Source: Emiliania huxleyi CCMP1516
Lineage: Eukaryota > Haptophyta > Isochrysidales > Noelaerhabdaceae
Reading direction: 5' to 3'
Assembly: GCF_000372725.1 (NCBI RefSeq)
Contig: NW_005201183.1
Span: 5,972 to 69,971, forward strand
DNA length: 64,000 bases
Shown: one piece after another, positions 30,851-40,948 of the stretch
How the letters are laid out: every line of letters starts with the position of its first letter
How positions within the stretch are numbered: position 1 is the stretch's first letter
Program-made: the position numbers and the translations under genes
The notes under the pieces: model-generated
What the model was told of the DNA's origin: nothing
Database searches by the model: none
What the model saw: only the letters and a program-made list of their open reading frames with translations

Positions 30851-31342
30851 TAGCTCGTTCACCGTCTGCCACGCCACGGCGGTGTGGAGGACGACAGACA
30901 AGCGCTGCATCTGCAGCCCGTGCCAGTTCTTGGTGGTCCATGTGACCTCGTCCAGGTGCTGAGCGTGCGAAAGTTTATTGCTCAGCTGGTTCGCCGCCTC
31001 CCTCAGGGTGCTGCGAACCTCCTTTCCAAAGCCTCCGAAAGCCTCAAAATCAAACAAACGTAGATCGCAATCCTGCTGCCGCGCAAAGGGGTAATCGCCA
31101 GGCTGCTCCGTGAGCTTTCCCTTGGAAAAGAAATAACGCCGCGGAATCAACCGGACAAGCGCGCACTTGGCGGCGGCGCGCCCGCTTACAGTATGGCTAA
31201 GGGCAACAGGGCGGAACCTGAGCAGCCTCTCACGCCACTGCAGGGGAGCCGGGACGTGCTCCACCGCACGCCTCTTCCGACAGGTATATTGGGTGCGCGA
31301 CGCGATCCACTTCAAACTCTGGATAACTCCGCGCCGCGCCAC
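30785..31342 (-). CDS. Unrecognised open frame, possibly mobile-element derived
   Basis: 185-codon frame without an ATG at its start. The segment RRYFFSKGKLTEQPGDYPFA, FEAFGGFGKEVRSTLREAAN and VTWTTKNWHGLQMQRLSVVL has normal amino-acid diversity and looks like a real protein, unlike surrounding composition frames. No family recognised. It lies downstream of, and on the same strand as, the coiled-coil gene, and ends in repeat DNA. Probably a fragment. Confidence 0.4.
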   Translation of the reverse strand: MARRGVIQSLKWIASRTQYTCRKRRAVEHVPAPLQWRERLLRFRPVALSHTVSGRAAAKCALVRLIPRRYFFSKGKLTEQPGDYPFARQQDCDLRLFDFEAFGGFGKEVRSTLREAANQLSNKLSHAQHLDEVTWTTKNWHGLQMQRLSVVLHTAVAWQTVNELACGESGIVHGAECIAVLNGVA

Positions 31343-31354
31343 AAGAGAAGTGCA

Positions 31355-31497
31355 CTAGGCCACAGCCACTCGCCCCAACGACGCCGTCCCCATCTCCTCG
31401 CGAAGCCGACCCGCCCGCGGCGGACCCCCCACCTCGTCCTCGCCGAGCTCGAGCGAGCGCTGCTGCGACTGCTGCTGCGGTGCCGGGTGCCGCTGCC

Positions 31498-31528
<31 letters not shown>

Positions 31529-32747
31529 TTGCTGCTGCCGCCGTTCGCCCACAAGCCTGACATGAGGGCGAGGGTCGCCTGGCAACAGACTTGGGGCAGT
31601 CTATTTGGTCTAAACTCTCGCACCTGTCGAGTTCGGCGCGCAGCTCTACCGCCACGGTGGTGGCCTCTGCCTTTGCCGCGCGCTCCTCGTGAAGCTGAGC
31701 AGAGGGCGGAGTGGAGGGAGGGCGCAGCCAGTTACAGGGCCGCGCCGGGCGAGGGAGTCTAGGCACGCGGGGCGGCCGTCGCACCTGCCGTGTCACCTCG
31801 CGGAACCCCTCGTTCTCTGCGACGCGCTGGCTCTCGAGCTGCGCCAACCGCCCCTCGAGGCTCCCGATCACCGCCTCCTGCGGCACACGAGCGCACGCCG
31901 GACCTCGGCCGTGCTGGAGATAGGCGCGGAAGGGGGGGCGTGCGCACACAAACCAGCTCGGGGACACGCGAGGCGGCGGCCCTCCCCTTGGCCTCGGCGG
32001 CACGCGTGGCCGTGTTGGCCGACCATACCGCCTGCTCGTCGCGCTGCATCTTCTCCTCGAGCGTGGCGATCTCGCGCCGGAGGCCTTGTATATCCCTGTC
32101 CCGCTCGGCGAGGAGGTCGCGAAGCGCCTCCACCTCATCGCGCGCGCACGAAACCTCTGCCTGGAGCTCGCTCGCGCGTTCAAAGTGGTAGGTGCCGCCT
32201 GGCCGGCGCAGCAACCTCCTCATCTCTGACTCAAGCACCGGTAGCACGCCGCGTAGGCTCGTCTGCTGCGCCGCCTCGCGCGCGGTGCGTAGCGCATCGA
32301 GGCAAGCCTCGGCGCGGGCACGGCATGGAGGCCACCTGATGGAGCGATTGGGGTCTGTGCTGATACCGGCGATTACCGTGGGTGGTGCCCTGCACTCATC
32401 TCGTGTAGCAGCAAGGTCGCTATGGGTGTCGCTTTACCGGCGATTACCGTGGGTGGTGCCCTGCCCTCATCTCGTGTAGCAGCAAGGTCGCTATGGGTGT
32501 CGCTTGTTTACGAAGAGCTGCTCCTGGCGTCGGCTATGGGCGAATATTGTTTTCAAAGAGCTTGGTGCAATGCGTTTTGTCACATTGCCGCACACCTTGC
32601 GGTGGTCTCGAGCACCTCACGGAGCTCGACCTCGCAGCGCAGGATATCCGATTGGTAGGTCTCGGCCTGAGTCGCCAGCTCTGATGGGCGCGGAAGGCCT
32701 TCGAACGCGGCTCGAAGCCGCTGCGGGGACCTCTCTGAGGCATGCAT
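31355..32747 (-). CDS. Coiled-coil protein with polyglutamine C-terminal region, five exons
   Basis: Exons: 32747-32596, 32335 to about 31990, 31877-31785, 31694-31624, 31556-31355. Phases agree at every junction whose donor is fixed; the donor of exon 2 is ambiguous (CGT|GTCC or CTG|GTTT). Protein: ELATQAETYQSDILRCEVEL, RAEACLDALRTAREAAQQTS, ELQAEVSCARDEVEALRDLL, IATLEEKMQRDEQAVW, EAVIGSLEGRLAQLESQR, LHEERAAKAEATTVAVELRA, all heptad-like coiled coil, then a run of 13 Gln broken by one Arg, and a tail SLELGEDEVGGPPRAGRLR. Start at the ATG in exon 1; the frame is open upstream. Likely cytoskeletal or scaffolding; no family assigned. Confidence 0.6.
32367..32508. repeat. Two tandem 71-bp units inside an intron
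   Basis: ACCGGCGATTACCGTGGGTG ... GCTATGGGTGTCGCTT occurs twice head to tail with one visible difference (CCCTGCACTC / CCCTGCCCTC). It forms most of the 260-bp intron 32595-32336 of the coiled-coil gene. Confidence 0.9.
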
Positions 32748-34152
32748 GGTGCCGCGTCTCGGGTTGAGCGCCGGGAGGGAGTGAGAGTGGCCGAGCGTCC
32801 TTCTGGGCGCGTCAGGTCGCCAGCTGGGACGCGCGCCATCGTCGCCGGCGCGAAGGCGAAGCCGCTGGCCGCTCGCATTGGCGACGGCGGCCTCGAAGCC
32901 ACTGCTCGTTTGGGCGGCGCTCTCTCGCGCGCGCATGTATCGCATGTATGTGCACCGTGTCAGCTGAAACGACTCACAAAGCTTCACAATCAGACGACAC
33001 AGACACAGATCACTCGGCGAAGAGTCATAGACATACGGCGTCAACACTCGGACGGCACACTGGGTTCCAGGAGGGCGATCGTTAGCTCTCAGCTTAAGAA
33101 AGAAACAAATCAGTAACCAGCCTCCGGCGGGGCCCCCCGCTACCATCCAAACCCGAGAACAAAGCGCGCCTCCTGCGCGCCTCTCCGAGGCGCTGCGCAG
33201 ATGGTCTACGAATCATAGAGGCTCAAGTGACAAGTCCACACACACACGCGCGGGGGACACACCGCGGTCACCCGCGGGTGCCATCTGCCATACACAAAGC
33301 ATTACTCTCACGACACACGGGGATCGGGTGGAGCGGCGGCGGCGGCGGCAGTGGCATGCGCGGGCGGACGGACGCGGACGGGGCGGAGCAGCGACCGCCT
33401 GGGCGGACCGCTGCTCTGTCTGCCAGAGCGCGCCGTCTGTGCGCAGCTCGAGCGCGGTCAGGTGCACAGGGAAGCGTGGCGGCGCGGGGAAACGCGGCGG
33501 CGGTGGCGAGCAGGCGAGCGGCCCGCGCGCGGCGAGGCGGACAGGTGATCGGCAGGCGGGTGATGGGCCGCAGAGTGACCGCGCCCAGCGATCGGAGGCG
33601 AGCCGATCGTCGCTCGGCCGCAGCTGACCTCGAAGGCGTGCGGAGCGCGACTGTCGGTGTCGGGGGGCGGCCGTCATGTGGCGAGGAGGGAGGACGACAA
33701 GTGCGCGTACGGCTCGCTCTTCATCGGGCAGTCGAGCGGACGGGCGTCGGTCAACGCAAAGAGGGCCGGTGAGGCCGGCGAGATTCGTTGCGAGATACGG
33801 TTCGCGCCCAAACAAGTTTGGACGCTCTGGGGACGCGCCGAAAAACCAACTCGATGGAAAGGGGGCTACTGGGGCGGCCAATTCACACCTCGCGGGACTA
33901 CTTATGTTTTCGTAAACGTAGTCGTGGCCCCCCGCTACGTCGCACGAGTGCAACTGGGTAGCGGGGGGCTAAAAGGGTAAGAATCTCCACCTTGAGAAAT
34001 AATTCATTTAAATCAAAAAAATCGAGCACAATTGCGTTACATGGGCATGGCCGGGGTTTCTGCACCGAACGATCTTACTTTCGGTCTATCGAAAGTGTTG
34101 ATCGATAAAAATTCTTTTTGTAACGTCTCGCCAGTCCCACCAGTTGCCGCCC
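32748..34152. other. Intergenic between divergent genes
   Basis: Upstream regions of the coiled-coil gene and katanin p80. Contains a 12-bp inverted repeat GCCCCCCGCTAC / GTAGCGGGGGGC (33927-33968), also present as one arm near 33135, an AT-rich segment 33990-34040 and CGATC/GATCG palindromes at 34068-34110 just before the katanin start. No supported gene. Confidence 0.5.
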
Positions 34153-37100
34153 ATGGCAGCGAGCGGGCAGCCGCGCAAGCTGCAGGAGCAGGTGGCGCAT
34201 GGCGGCCCCGTTCGGTGCGTGCACATCGGCCGCAAGTCCGGCGGCGTGATGGTGACGGGTGGCGACGACAAGAAGGTGAACCTCTGGTCGGTCGGCCGCC
34301 CCAACGCGATCCTGTCCCTCGCGGGCCACACCAGCAGCGTCGAGTCGGTCTCCTTCGACTGTTCGGAGCGGACCGTCGTCGCCGGCTCGGCCGGCGGCAC
34401 TCTGAAGATGTGGGACCTCGAGCACGGCCGCGTGGCGCGCACGCTCACCGGCCACCGCTCGAGCGCCATCACGGTCGAGTGGCATCCGTACGGAGAGTTC
34501 TTCGCGTCGGGCTCGGCAGACACGTACCTCAAGGTGTGGGACATGCGCCAGCGCGCGTGCATCCAGACGTACCGGGGCCACGCCGGCGCCGTGCGCAACC
34601 TCCTCTTCTCTCCCGACGGCCGGTGGGTGGTCTCTGGCTGCGACGGAGGCGAGGTCAGGCTGTGGGACCTGACCGCGGGCAAGCTGCTGACGGAGCTCTG
34701 CACGCACGCGGGCGCCGTGTCCGCTCTCGCGATCCACCCGACCGAGTTCCTTATGGCGACCGCCGCCGCCGACCGCACCGTCCGCCTCTGGGACCTGGAG
34801 ACGTTTTCGCCGGTCGGGGCGGCGCTGCCCGAGCCCGGCGGAGGGTCGCGGCGGGTCGCCTTCACGCCAGACGGGAGCGCGCTGCTCTCGGCGGGCGAGG
34901 AGTCGCTGCGCGGGTGGGGGTGGGAGCCCGCCCGCTGCCATCTCCACTCCGAGACACGCTGGTCGCGGCTGTCCGACTTTTGCATCGTCGGGGGCGGCGG
35001 GGGCGGAGGAGGGGAGCGGGAGGGAGGAGAGGGGGAGGTGCTGGCTGCGGCCCTCCACGAGTGCGTGGTCACCGTGTGGGGAGTCCGCCTCGACGAGCTG
35101 CGCGGGCTCGGCCACCCTCCGCCCGCCGGCGCGGCTCGACTCGAGGGCGGGGGGAGGCGCGAGGGCGCGAGGCACGAGGGCGGAGCCAACCACCTCGCCT
35201 CCGCCTCCTCCCGCCCCGCCTCCGCCTCCTCCCGCCCCGCCTCCGCCTCCTCCCGCCCCGCCTCCGCCTCCTCCCGCCCTGTCCCCGCCGCTCGCAAGGC
35301 GGCCCCCGCTCCCGCCGCCCCTCCCGCCGCCGCTCCCGCCCCTGCCGCTCCCGCCCCTGCCGCATCCGCCCCTGCCGGCCCCGACACTGCTGGCCTTGAC
35401 GAGGGCGACGAGCTGTCGGTGTCCGCCTGCGCGCGTATGCAGATCGCCGGCTGCCGCGCCCAGATCGCCGCCGTCCGGCGCGGAAGGTCCGCCTGCCACG
35501 GCGCTGCAGCTGTCTCTGGCGCCGCCGCCGCCGCCACAGCGGCTTGCTTGAGGCCGGCGGACTTCGCCGCCGCCGACGTCCCCGCCGCCTCTCTGGCGGA
35601 GGGGGGCGGCGCTCGCGAGGCTGGCCGCGGGGGAGGCGGCTGCAGGGCCGCGTGCGCGGAGCAGTCGGAGCCGCTCGCCACCGCAGGAGGACGGCACAAG
35701 TCGGTCGGCACGTCGATGGGAGACTCTCTCTGCGGCGGCCTCGCGCCGGCGGCTTCCTAGACACTTCCTAGACGCCTCCTAGACACCTCCTAGACACCTC
35801 CTAGACACTCCCTCGCCTCCTCCCACGAAGAGTGACGCGCCTCTCGCGCGCGCGCCACCCCGGCGCCGGCCCCCCTACTGACGCACTCCCGCTTCCGCTG
35901 CCGCGCCGAGCGAGAAGCTCCTGTGGTGTGAACAGCGTCTCTCCACACGTACTGCTGTGAACAGGCGACTGCCGCGTCGAGCGAGAACCTCCTGGGGAAT
36001 GCGCAGCTCCCTCCGCCGCGATACCCCGCGACGCGCGCGCGCAAGGCGGCGTCGGCCGCACCGGCGCCCGCGCCCGCGGCGGCTGGCTGTGGCGAGGGCG
36101 GGGCGGCGGGCGGCTGCGGCGGGGCGCGGGTCGGCGAGGCGCGCGGGCTCGAGGAGGCGCGCGGGCTCGAGGAGGCGCGCGGGCTTGACCCGTCCGAGGC
36201 GCGCGGGCTCGACCCGTCCGCATTCCTGCCGCGGGCAGGGGGCGGCCCTGTGCCCCGAGACGAGGAGGCGCTGCTGTCGGCGCTGCTCGCCCCGTCGCCG
36301 CTGCAGGTCTCTTGCCTCTCGGCGCGGCTGACGGCGCTGAGGGCTCTCGGCTGCTACCACGCGGCGGGCGACTTCAAGGCGACGCTGCAGCCTCCTCGGT
36401 TGGGCGGAGGGGGGGGGGGGGGATTGGGCTCCTTCTCTGACCCTTCCTGCGGCCCTTGCCGCCAGGCGATGCTGCAGCACCTCGCGCGGCTGGGGGATGC
36501 GTCCGTCACGGTGGACGTGTTGCGCACGGGCACGTTGCGCCGCGTCCCGCTAGACCTGGAAGGGGCGCTGCTGCTGCTGCCCACGCTCACTCAGCTCCTC
36601 GCCTCCTCCCACGAAGAGTGACGCTTCCTAGACACTTCCTGGACACCTCCTAGACACCTCCTAGACACCTTCTAGACACCTCCTAGACACCTCCTAGACG
36701 CCTCCTAGACACCTCCTAGACACCTCCTAGACACTCCCTCGCCTCCTCCCACGAAGAGTGACGCTTCCTAGACACCTCCTAGACACCTCCTAGACACCTC
36801 CTAGACGCCTCCTAGACACCTCCTAGACACCTCCTAGACACTCCCTCGCCTCCTCCCACGAAAAGTGACGCGCCTCTCGCGCGCGCGCCACCCCGGCGCC
36901 GGCCCCCCTACTGACGCACTCCCGCAACACGTAGGCACGCCGAGGCGTCGCTCGACGCGCTCTCGCTGGTCCTCTCAAGCTTTGGGTCGGTGGTGGCCGC
37001 GGCAAGGTCGGCGGCGACTGGCGGCGTCGGCGTTGATCTGAGCGGCGAGGCGCGCGCGCGCCGGTGCCACGAGTGCTACGACCACTTCGACGCGATCCGA

Positions 37101-37167
37101 CCGCGGCTGCGGGAGCTCGCAGCGGGCGACGGGGCCACGCAGCGACGCGCGGTGGACTTGCTGCAGG
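34153..37167 (+). CDS. KATNB1: Katanin p80 WD40 regulatory subunit (3' end lost in gap)
   Basis: Targets the p60 microtubule-severing ATPase. Exons 34153-35748, 35965-36378, 36466-36617, 36935-37167 (then gap); all phases agree. Six WD40 repeats (residues about 10-300) closely match the known family: [80 protein letters not shown]. The Ala/Pro-rich linker contains [10 protein letters not shown], like the p80 GLxxxxFLPR element. The con80 domain that binds p60 spans exons 2-4 ([75 protein letters not shown]). All three introns are insert-like; two are GC-AG. Start: the ATG at 34153 follows a possible TTG. Confidence 0.93.
35749..35964 (+). repeat. Katanin intron 1 with nested inserts incl. hairpin introner copy
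   Basis: 216-bp GC-AG intron. The last part is the 41-base insert 35924-35964 (TGGTGTGAACAGCGTCTCTC ... TGTGAACAG), flanked by GCTGCCGCGCCGAGCGAGAA and its copy in the next exon, GACTGCCGCGTCGAGCGAGA (both continue to CTCCTG). The first part is a CCTAGACACCT array shared with intron 3. Confidence 0.85.
35755..35893 (+). repeat. CCTAGACACCT array plus unique tail, copy 1
   Basis: CTTCCTAGACAC units, then CTCGCCTCCTCCCACGAAGA, then CGCGCGCGCCACCCCGGCGC to ACTGACGCACTCCCGC. The same order occurs at 36767-36925 in another intron of the same gene. Confidence 0.9.
36618..36934 (+). repeat. Katanin intron 3: three rounds of the CCTAGACACCT/exon-end unit
   Basis: 317-bp GT-AG intron. The end of exon 3 (CTCGCCTCCTCCCACGAAGA) recurs inside the intron at about 36738 and 36847 (the last with one change), each after a CCTAGACACCTC array. 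The 3' part, 36847-36925, matches 35813-35893. Confidence 0.9.
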
Positions 37168-37432
37168 NNNNNNNNNNNNNNNNNNNNNNNNNNNNNNNNN
37201 NNNNNNNNNNNNNNNNNNNNNNNNNNNNNNNNNNNNNNNNNNNNNNNNNNNNNNNNNNNNNNNNNNNNNNNNNNNNNNNNNNNNNNNNNNNNNNNNNNNN
37301 NNNNNNNNNNNNNNNNNNNNNNNNNNNNNNNNNNNNNNNNNNNNNNNNNNNNNNNNNNNNNNNNNNNNNNNNNNNNNNNNNNNNNNNNNNNNNNNNNNNN
37401 NNNNNNNNNNNNNNNNNNNNNNNNNNNNNNNN
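37168..37432. other. Assembly gap (265 N)
   Basis: Run of N. It removes the end of katanin p80 (+) and the downstream exons of the minus-strand fragment at 37493-37611. Confidence 1.
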
Positions 37433-37492
37433 TACCCAGCCCCACCCACCACTCATTGTGTGTGGGGAACCTGCCTACCCACCCCCGCCTAC

Positions 37493-37611
37493 CTGTTGTA
37501 CGTGGCGGCGTCCGGGTTCTCCTCGCCGCCGTACTCCGGCGTGCCCGGGTCGCGCGTCACCGTCATCGGCGAGCGGAGGGCGTCGCTGACGAAGTAGTAG
37601 CCCGAGGTCAC
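37493..37611 (-). CDS. Single exon of an unidentified protein, continues into gap
   Basis: Between an acceptor (GGGGAG|GTGACC) and a donor (AACAG|GTAGGC) lies a 119-bp exon reading VTSGYYFVSDALRSPMTVTR then DPGTPEYGGEENPDAATYN. Composition and clean splice signals suggest a real gene running toward the gap, convergent with katanin p80. Family not recognised. Confidence 0.45.
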
Positions 37612-39199
37612 CTCCCCAACCGAGGCAGCGCATCATGCGGACGATACTCAATAGTGGTGAATGATGAACAAGTAGGGGCGGAAAATTGTGTTTTGCGGTG
37701 CACAAAATTCTTTTTCGCGTGTACATATATGGGGGAGGAGCGAGGAGGCGCTGGCGGCGCGGGTGGCGAGCGCACGCGCAGATGGGGATCGGCAGGACGG
37801 CGGAGCCGAGTGCGGCCTTGGGGTCGGAGGGTCCGGGGAGGGCGGGGTGGGTCGGGACGGGGTGGGGCTTTGGGGAGGGGAGGGTCCGGGGAGGGTGGGG
37901 TGGGCCGGGGCGGGTTGGGGAGGGGTGGGGCGGGCCGCGGGTGTCGGAGGAGGGGAATTCGGACGGCGGCTTTTGTGGCGAGGACGACGCCTTCTACGGA
38001 AGCCGTCGTCTGCGCCTTGTCTGTCGTGTGAATCGTGCGTGTGCGACCCCTTGTTGGCGCCGAAATTACTTTTTTCGCCTCTCAGCGCTCGGCTCCTGGG
38101 TTCGGACTTTTTGCGGGGTAAGTATGGTAGCATCGGCCAACCCACCTCGAGACCATACCCCCCCGCCTGCTGACAGACCTCCAGCCTCCCGCCGACGGGA
38201 CCCCCCCCCCCCCACCCCCTCGCCCCACCGCCGGCCGCCTTACTGTTAGGCTCCAGGAGGCTGCAACCAATTTGGTCTTGGACGGCTGGCGTTAGAGAGA
38301 TCTTTTGCCGAGCAGTCTGAGCGACGGCTATGTGTTGATTCGCGCGACATTGAGGCGCTCCGCAACCAGAAGGGTGTCGGCGATTGGAGCGTGGAGCAGC
38401 TGCAGCAACTCCGCGACACGGGCGCCTGTTCCTTCCTACCTCATGGCGCTGCGGGCTCGTCGGCAGTAGAGGGAGGGGCCGAGGGACCATACCCCCACCC
38501 CTGTCGAGGGCTAGCCTTGGGCGGTCAGGACCATACCCCCCCACCCAAGCGCATACCACACCCCGCAAAAAGTTGGAACCCTACCTGACCTCCCACTTCA
38601 GCCTTCCACTCGAATACAACCCTCTCCATCCAGCTCTCCTGAGGCCTAAGGTGTTAAAAAATGTAGCGAGCACACACCAAGTGCGTATATCACTCAAAAG
38701 CCAATGTGTACGCCAATGGCTCGCTTCACGAGAAGCGCCGGCTCAACTTTGCGTCGGTGCAGCCTGGCGACCTTGTACTTTTTAGAAATGAGCCACACCT
38801 GGCGCAAATGAGCCGCTTTCTAAAAAGTACAAATGAGAAACGATGGTTGCGCGCGCTTCTATACCAAGACATGGCCAGGACTGTGTGCCGCAGAGCGCAC
38901 ACACATGTGCCCGCACCGCCTGCCCTCCCACCACACCTACCGGGGATGTGAGGGCACTGGCGCCCAGACAGGCCGTGGAGAGCAAAGCGTCTAATTCTAC
39001 ATGCGAGGTTGGCGATCGGCGCGCCAGGTGTGGACTCGCACCGAAGGCAGTGTACATGCGTCCCAAATGTCGTGCGTGCCTACAGCTCTCTCCTCGAAGG
39101 CGCGCAGCCCGACAGGCCCCCCTAGGTGTTGCGCCGCTAGATGCCCAATTCCGTTTTCATCACGAGGCCACCACTCTTCCCATCTTGTCTGGCGCAATC
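37612..39199. other. Intergenic, repeats, no supported gene
   Basis: 37740-37960 is a GGGTGGGG-type array. 37970-38060 is a diverged copy of palindromic repeat R4 (GACGCCTTCTACGGAAGCCGTCGTC). 38110-38230 and 38480-38570 share ACCATACCCCCCC. A 16-bp inverted repeat GTACTTTTTAGAAA / TTTCTAAAAAGTAC spans about 38774-38832. Short frames here (e.g. MYANGSLHEKRRLNFASVQP at 38706) may be element fragments. Confidence 0.5.
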
Positions 39200-40948
39200 C
39201 TAATCGCTCACGCCACACGGCGCAAGCAGGCCCATGGCGCCCCCTCCCGCAAACCTGCCTTGGGGGTCCAGTTGCAGTCGGTATGAGTTGAACGCCTGCT
39301 TCGTAGCGTCGGTGTAAATGTTACACACCGACGCGGCAGCGAACGCTGTCACGTACTCGCTGTCGTCGGCCTCGAAGCCCCACTCCTTCGCAACGTGCGG
39401 CACGGCTCCCAACGGCATCAGAGCCTTCTCCATGGCGTAGAAGGCCTTCATCATGTCCTGATTGTCGGCTGGGTCCGCACCAAGGGTGCTCGGCGAGAGG
39501 AACTCGACGACTCCGTATGTGCCGGGGGGCACGATGGTCAGAGTGGCGTCGTCAGTCACACGCACGAAGCGCATCTCGAAGGGGAAAGACCAGGTGAAGG
39601 TGGGCGTAGATGCCGCCGCCGCCGAGCGCGCGACAGCATCCGACCTCATAACGTCGAGGGCCGCAGACAGGTTGGAAATTGGTACAAAGTATGCGGCGTA
39701 GTAGATGTTCCTTGGAGTGGGATTCATCCCCAGAAAACCGTCGTTGCCAACGTTCTCCGCCAGCCCCCGCCGGATGACCCTGAAGGTCTCCGGTGTCAGA
39801 ACGGATGCAGGGAGGTTTAGTGGGAGATCGGCCGCACTTGGTTGCCCCCACCGAGCGATCGACTCAAACAATGGCGCCTGGATGGAGAAATCAGGCTGCA
39901 GTGGCTCCTCTGTCCCCTCTGTGTTGAGCTGAGCGTACTCGCCGACCGTAGGTGTTGCGGATGGAACGTCGGGAAAAGTTGCGTTGCCATTCATCAAAGT
40001 GACAACCGCTCCAAAGCTCACCTGCTCAGGCGAGGTCGACATGTCCATGAAGAACTGCCCGGAGAAGGCTGATTGGCTCCCAGCCGCTGCGCCGGGCGGC
40101 TGGAGGCCAGCCATGGCGTCGGACACTACAAAGTCCCAGAAGTTGGCCTCGCTCCATGGAAAAGAGCGGCTCACGTAGATCACCTGGAAGGCAGAGACGG
40201 AAAGCAGCGCGAACTCGATCGCCGTGATGATTCCGAGCAGGCCGTACGAGTTGCGCCACATGCGAAGCTCAGATTCTGAGGTGATGTGGTGTATGACCCC
40301 ATCCGCCGTCATCACGCGGAGACTCTTAATGTTCTTGCTGACAAAGGACGCTTCATAGACGCCGCCATGGACGCTGTTCGCGACCATCCCGCCCAGCTGG
40401 AAGATCGGGAGCGCCGTCTGCGTCGGAAGCGTGTAGCCTGCGGGCCGGATGCGAGAGTAGAGCTTGAACTCGCTCCAGCCCGCGTTAACACGCACGGTGG
40501 AAGCGGGCTCGTTGAGCTCGTACTCCCAGTTGCTAGGCGCGGTGTAATTGGCAAGCGAGACCACGATCGTGTTCTCGTCGGTGCCGTCGGTCACCGCCGC
40601 AAACTGCGTGCCGGTCGCACCGCCCGGCCGGACTGTGTAGTTGTGAGCCTGTGCATACTCGAGGATCTCTGCGAGGTCCTCGTCGCTACTAGGCATGAGC
40701 CAAGGCACGCACGTGCGGAAGCTTTGTTGCCAGTTTGACCAGCGAGCCCCGTACGCGCCCCCGGGGGCAAAGTAGGGTGCGTCGGCCTGCGCGCTCCCCT
40801 CGCCGCCCGATGCGGAGCACTGTTTGGAGAAGGAGGTCTCCGAGTTCAGGGTTGGCTGCGGAATGCTGGCAAACGTCGGGAAACGCTCGGCCGGGACGGG
40901 GTTGGCTGGGTTCGTAACCACCGCGGGGAGAAAGAGGGGCAGGATCAT
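39200..40948 (-). CDS. FAD-linked oxidase (PCMH/ALO type: sugar-lactone or alditol oxidase)
   Basis: 582 residues from the ATG at 40948, chosen because it starts a signal-like segment MILPLFLPAVV; the open frame extends 26 codons upstream. FAD-binding PCMH domain: VRPGGATGTQFAAVTDG, then GYTLPTQTALPIFQLGGMVA and NSVHGGVYEASF, where the His-Gly pair matches the flavin-linking HG(G) motif, and RNSYGLLGIITAIEFAL. The C-terminal half has ALO-like YGVVEFLSPS, ALMPLGAVPHVAKEWGF and SYRLQLDPQGRFAG. Enzymes of this class oxidise L-galactono/gulono/arabinono-lactones (ascorbate-type synthesis) or alditols; the substrate cannot be told from sequence alone. Intronless as read. The mature chain is probably secretory or membrane-associated. 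Confidence 0.85.
   Translation of the reverse strand: MILPLFLPAVVTNPANPVPAERFPTFASIPQPTLNSETSFSKQCSASGGEGSAQADAPYFAPGGAYGARWSNWQQSFRTCVPWLMPSSDEDLAEILEYAQAHNYTVRPGGATGTQFAAVTDGTDENTIVVSLANYTAPSNWEYELNEPASTVRVNAGWSEFKLYSRIRPAGYTLPTQTALPIFQLGGMVANSVHGGVYEASFVSKNIKSLRVMTADGVIHHITSESELRMWRNSYGLLGIITAIEFALLSVSAFQVIYVSRSFPWSEANFWDFVVSDAMAGLQPPGAAAGSQSAFSGQFFMDMSTSPEQVSFGAVVTLMNGNATFPDVPSATPTVGEYAQLNTEGTEEPLQPDFSIQAPLFESIARWGQPSAADLPLNLPASVLTPETFRVIRRGLAENVGNDGFLGMNPTPRNIYYAAYFVPISNLSAALDVMRSDAVARSAAAASTPTFTWSFPFEMRFVRVTDDATLTIVPPGTYGVVEFLSPSTLGADPADNQDMMKAFYAMEKALMPLGAVPHVAKEWGFEADDSEYVTAFAAASVCNIYTDATKQAFNSYRLQLDPQGRFAGGGAMGLLAPCGVSD

Noticed and set aside
37438..38031. + strand frame after the gap (CVGNLPTHPRLPVVRGG...)
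   Set aside because: Runs antisense to the GYYFVSD exon and then into a G-rich array; composition artefact.
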